Assembly (NCBI GenBank): GCA_022567775.1
Contig: JADFGH010000107.1
Location: 1 to 7,360, forward strand
Direction of reading: 5' to 3'
DNA length: 7,360 nucleotides
Origin: Pseudomonadota bacterium
GTDB taxonomy: Bacteria > Pseudomonadota > Gammaproteobacteria > Steroidobacterales > Woeseiaceae
The notes below the pieces were generated by a model. The model had not been told where the DNA came from. It saw nothing but the letters and a program-made list of their open reading frames with translations, and did no database searches. Numbering within the stretch: the first letter of the stretch is position 1; each line of letters begins with the position of its first letter. This document shows, in pieces, positions 6,278 to 7,360 of the stretch. A program made the translations under genes and the position numbers.

Positions 6278-7031
6278 GCGAATAGGCGAGGCAATTATCG
6301 CCGCAAACAAAGATGGCCGGACCGGACTGGTGCCCTTCATCACTGCGGGTTATCCGGATCCCGGCACATTTGCTTCATCGTTGCAGGCAATCGCAGAAGT
6401 CGGTGATGTGGTCGAACTCGGTGTGCCGTTTTCCGACCCGATGGCGGATGGCATGACCATTCAACGGTCAAGCTTTGCCGCAATCGAAAACGGTGTGACG
6501 CTTACCTGGATTTTCGATCAACTCGACCCGCTGCAGGGAAGCATCGATGCACCGCTCATCATGATGTCCTACCTGAATCCCCTGTTGGCATTCGGTTACG
6601 CGAAGCTGGCCAGCCGTGCGAGGGAAACGGGCGTATGCGCTTTTATCGTGCCTGACCTGCCCTACGAAGAGAGCGCAGAGATTTCCGCCGCACTCGATGC
6701 CGAAGGTGCAGGTCTTATCCAGTTGGTGACACCCGCGACACCGGCGGACAGATTGAAATTACTGGCATCGGCGTCACGCGGCTTCCTGTACGCGGTAACG
6801 ATTACCGGAATTACCGGCGGCAGCAGCGGATTGCCACCTGATCTTGCGGGCTACCTGGACGAGGTTTCAGCAGTGTCTCCCCTGCCGGTATGTGCGGGCT
6901 TCGGCATTCGCACGGCACAGGATGTCGATAGCGTCGGGAAACATGCAGCCGGCGCGATCGTCGGCTCCGCGCTCGTGGAGGTGCTCGAACGCGGAGAGGA
7001 CCCGGCTGCCTATCTGCGGCAACTTCGATGA
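6264..7031 (+). CDS. trpA: Tryptophan synthase alpha chain
   Basis: Cleaves indole-3-glycerol phosphate to indole and glyceraldehyde-3-phosphate and channels indole to TrpB. The protein is a TIM barrel of 255 residues. Catalytic Glu51 lies in ELGVPFSDP (51-59) and Asp62 in MADGMTIQ (60-67), matching Glu49 and Asp60 of Salmonella. Further motifs are VPFITAGYPDP (23-33), MMSYLNPLLAFG (100-111), VPDLPYEES (129-137), TITGITGGSSGLP (179-191), and AGFGIRTAQ with a final IVGSALVE. DGMTIQ instead of DGPxIQ and LPYEE instead of LPPEE are variants. I chose ATG 6264 because GAGGA at 6250-6254 is 9 nt upstream; ATG 6258 would leave only 3 nt. The gene overlaps trpB by 14 nt. Confidence 0.95.
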   Translation: MQPHERIGEAIIAANKDGRTGLVPFITAGYPDPGTFASSLQAIAEVGDVVELGVPFSDPMADGMTIQRSSFAAIENGVTLTWIFDQLDPLQGSIDAPLIMMSYLNPLLAFGYAKLASRARETGVCAFIVPDLPYEESAEISAALDAEGAGLIQLVTPATPADRLKLLASASRGFLYAVTITGITGGSSGLPPDLAGYLDEVSAVSPLPVCAGFGIRTAQDVDSVGKHAAGAIVGSALVEVLERGEDPAAYLRQLR

Positions 7032-7339
7032 AGAAAGTGACGTCGGCGGACTCATTGGTCACGATCAATCACTACAAGAATGTGCTGACCAGCGAAGGCA
7101 TTCCAGCCTTTATTCGTAATGAACATCTCGCCGGCATTCTTGGCGAAATGCCATTCCAGGAAGTCTGGCCTGAGCTATGGGTCGAGAACGATCTGGACTA
7201 CGATCGTGCATTGCAACTCATCGACAGCAACAACATCTTGCGCGAGAGTCCGGAATCATCGTGGCGTTGCCGAAAATGCGACGCTGAAAACGAGGGTCAG
7301 TTCGCGGCCTGCTGGCAATGCGGAGCCATACAATCTTAA
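7028..7339 (+). CDS. Small DUF2007-like protein with C-terminal RanBP2-type zinc finger
   Basis: A 103-residue cytoplasmic protein of unknown function, with no signal peptide or membrane segment. Residues 1-68 resemble the DUF2007 family ('putative prokaryotic signal transducing protein'), seen in TSADSLVTINHYKNVLTSEG, IPAFI (25-29), LGEMPFQEVWPELWVEND (38-55) and an alpha helix after it. Residues 79-98 match W-x-C-x2-C-x3-N-x6-C-x2-C: Trp79, Cys81, Cys84, Asn88, Cys95, Cys98. That spacing is the consensus of RanBP2-type zinc fingers, which bind RNA or ubiquitin in eukaryotes; the ligand here is unknown. The ATG overlaps the trpA stop by 4 nt, so it should be translated with the trp operon. 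The context suggests co-expression but does not prove a role in tryptophan metabolism. The domain assignment is from memory of the family pattern. Confidence 0.8.
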   Translation: MKKVTSADSLVTINHYKNVLTSEGIPAFIRNEHLAGILGEMPFQEVWPELWVENDLDYDRALQLIDSNNILRESPESSWRCRKCDAENEGQFAACWQCGAIQS

Positions 7340-7343
7340 TTTC

Positions 7344-7359
7344 GCTCGCTGGGGCGAGC
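7344..7359 (+). terminator. Hairpin at window edge, possible operon terminator
   Basis: GCTCGC and GCGAGC form a perfect 6-bp stem around a TGGG loop, starting 4 nt after the last stop codon. The base after the stem is T and the window then ends, so a following T-run cannot be seen. The position directly behind the last gene fits an intrinsic terminator. Confidence 0.35.
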
Positions 7360-7360
7360 T

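Noticed and set aside
5397..6343. Reverse-strand open frames opposite trpB and the start of trpA (131 and 169 codons)
   Set aside because: They are antisense to conserved enzyme genes, resemble no family and have no plausible start context.

Overview
The window holds an almost complete, tightly packed tryptophan biosynthesis operon on the + strand, with its control region at the front and one small extra gene at the end. The order is trpL (leader peptide) - attenuator - trpE - trpG - trpD - trpC - trpF - trpB - trpA - small DUF2007/zinc-finger protein. The 3' end of an unrelated TPR-repeat protein gene lies at positions 1-239. The source is probably a proteobacterium, perhaps a gammaproteobacterium. 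The support is moderate to high GC, ribosome-mediated attenuation with a Trp-rich leader peptide, and a GC-hairpin plus T-tract terminator. The enzymes are divergent, so I do not name a genus.

Control region (240-600): a sigma70-type promoter (TTGACG, 17 bp, GATACT) ends about 7 nt before the ATG of a 22-codon leader ORF at 384-452. That ORF has three consecutive Trp codons and a fourth one six codons later. A 3:4 terminator hairpin with an eight-T run lies at 481-519. Its 5' arm can pair instead with 434-442 inside the leader ORF, so both competing structures of a classical trp attenuator can be read directly. A further perfect 9-bp complementarity (388-396 with 454-462) encloses the leader ORF. 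The leader ORF may be leaderless.

Structural genes (601-7031): anthranilate synthase (TrpE + TrpG), anthranilate phosphoribosyltransferase (TrpD), indole-glycerol-phosphate synthase (TrpC), phosphoribosylanthranilate isomerase (TrpF), and tryptophan synthase beta and alpha (TrpB, TrpA). Together they take chorismate to L-tryptophan. Every junction from trpE onward overlaps (1, 4 or 14 nt), so translation is probably coupled throughout. TrpE keeps the LLES and NPSPYM elements of the tryptophan feedback site, so both attenuation and feedback inhibition are expected. Several enzymes carry unusual motif variants; the clearest is Glu in place of the usual catalytic Asp in TrpF.

End of operon (7028-7360): a 103-residue protein starts inside the trpA stop codon. 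It joins a DUF2007-like domain to a C-terminal finger that fits the RanBP2-type zinc-finger spacing exactly. A 6-bp hairpin follows at the window edge and may be the start of the operon terminator. I see no mobile element, CRISPR array, tRNA or rRNA. The most interesting points are the compact, possibly leaderless attenuator, the TrpF variant, and the conserved-looking small zinc protein coupled to trpA.
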